This document shows positions 7,237-7,298 of a stretch of 7,298 nt of DNA, piece after piece. The position numbers and the translations under genes are program-made. How positions within the stretch are numbered: the stretch's first letter is position 1; each line of letters starts with the position of its first letter. The DNA is from an uncultured Acidaminococcus sp. (GTDB lineage: Bacteria; Bacillota; Negativicutes; Acidaminococcales; Acidaminococcaceae), in NCBI GenBank assembly GCA_905213155.1, contig CAJMHI010000070.1, forward strand, positions 1 to 7,298, given 5' to 3'. A model generated the notes under the pieces. The model was given only the letters and a program-made list of their open reading frames with translations. It was not told where the DNA came from and did not search any database.

Positions 7237-7270
7237 TTTTTGGCGGTAAATTGTAAAATGAAACTGAACA
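7228..7270 (-). repeat. IS21 right end (imperfect inverted repeat)
   Basis: Read inward on the minus strand, it starts TGTTCAGTTTCA and ends in the inner block AAAAATTGAGCCAC. It is the partner of the left end at 4901-4942. The 28 bases beyond it (7271-7298) hold no gene. Confidence 0.55.
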
Positions 7271-7298
7271 GCAAAAATTAAAATGACCCATAGCAGGT

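Larger units (their letters stand above)
4901..7270 (+). mobile_element. IS21-family insertion sequence (about 2.37 kb)
   Basis: The two-gene istA-istB layout with a 7 bp overlap is diagnostic of the IS21 family, and 2.37 kb is within its usual size. I placed the ends by comparing the flanks. The left starts TGATCCATTTCA (4901-4912), and the right, on the minus strand from 7270, starts TGTTCAGTTTCA; 9 of 12 positions match. Both carry an inner block about 28 bp in: AAAAAGTAAGCCAC (4929-4942) against AAAAATTGAGCCAC (7241-7228, minus strand). The ends are thus TG...CA as expected. No convincing 4-8 bp target duplication flanks them, so the boundaries are tentative by a few bases to tens of bases. 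The istB frameshift suggests this copy cannot move without help from another copy. Confidence 0.85.

Noticed and set aside
4896..7298. CRISPR-like array or toxin/defence module in the right part
   Set aside because: The only repeats are three short copies at the insertion sequence end, and both genes are ordinary IS21 genes.

Overview
This looks like a stretch of chromosome from a low-to-mid-GC bacterium, most likely an anaerobic member of the Bacillota (Negativicutes or Clostridia). The reasons are strong AAGGAGG-type ribosome binding sites, AT-rich promoters, and the mix of a GntP-type permease, a YjiH-type membrane protein and an IS21-type insertion sequence. That placement is an inference; no marker gene is present.

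Left part (1-3223): an apparent organic-acid or sugar-acid utilisation locus. A minus-strand pair encodes an enolase-superfamily enzyme of the mandelate racemase subgroup (906-2078) and, 43 bp downstream, a GntP-family permease (50-862). A LysR-type regulator (2258-3223) is divergently transcribed across a 179 bp AT-rich promoter region. The expected logic is that the permease imports a hydroxy acid, the enzyme dehydrates or epimerises it, and the LysR protein controls both transcription units. The permease frame is cut at 270 residues by an in-frame TAA, and coding-like sequence continues to the window edge, so the transporter may be inactive here.

Middle part (3224-4900): a 220 bp gap holds a long hairpin, a short sequence resembling an IS3-type end, and a relic of a transposase-like helix-turn-helix peptide. 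It is followed by a minus-strand YjiH-type polytopic membrane protein with a nucleoside-recognition (Gate) domain (3444-4778).

Right part (about 4901-7270): a nearly complete IS21-family insertion sequence. It has istA (DDE transposase, apparently intact), istB (AAA+ helper ATPase, broken by one missing base between Walker A and Walker B), imperfect inverted ends, and three GTGGCTCAA direct repeats at the right end. The last 28 bp are flanking DNA of unknown content.

I found no strong case for a new biological system. The most useful leads are the unassigned substrate of the enolase/GntP/LysR locus and signs of recent decay in two genes.
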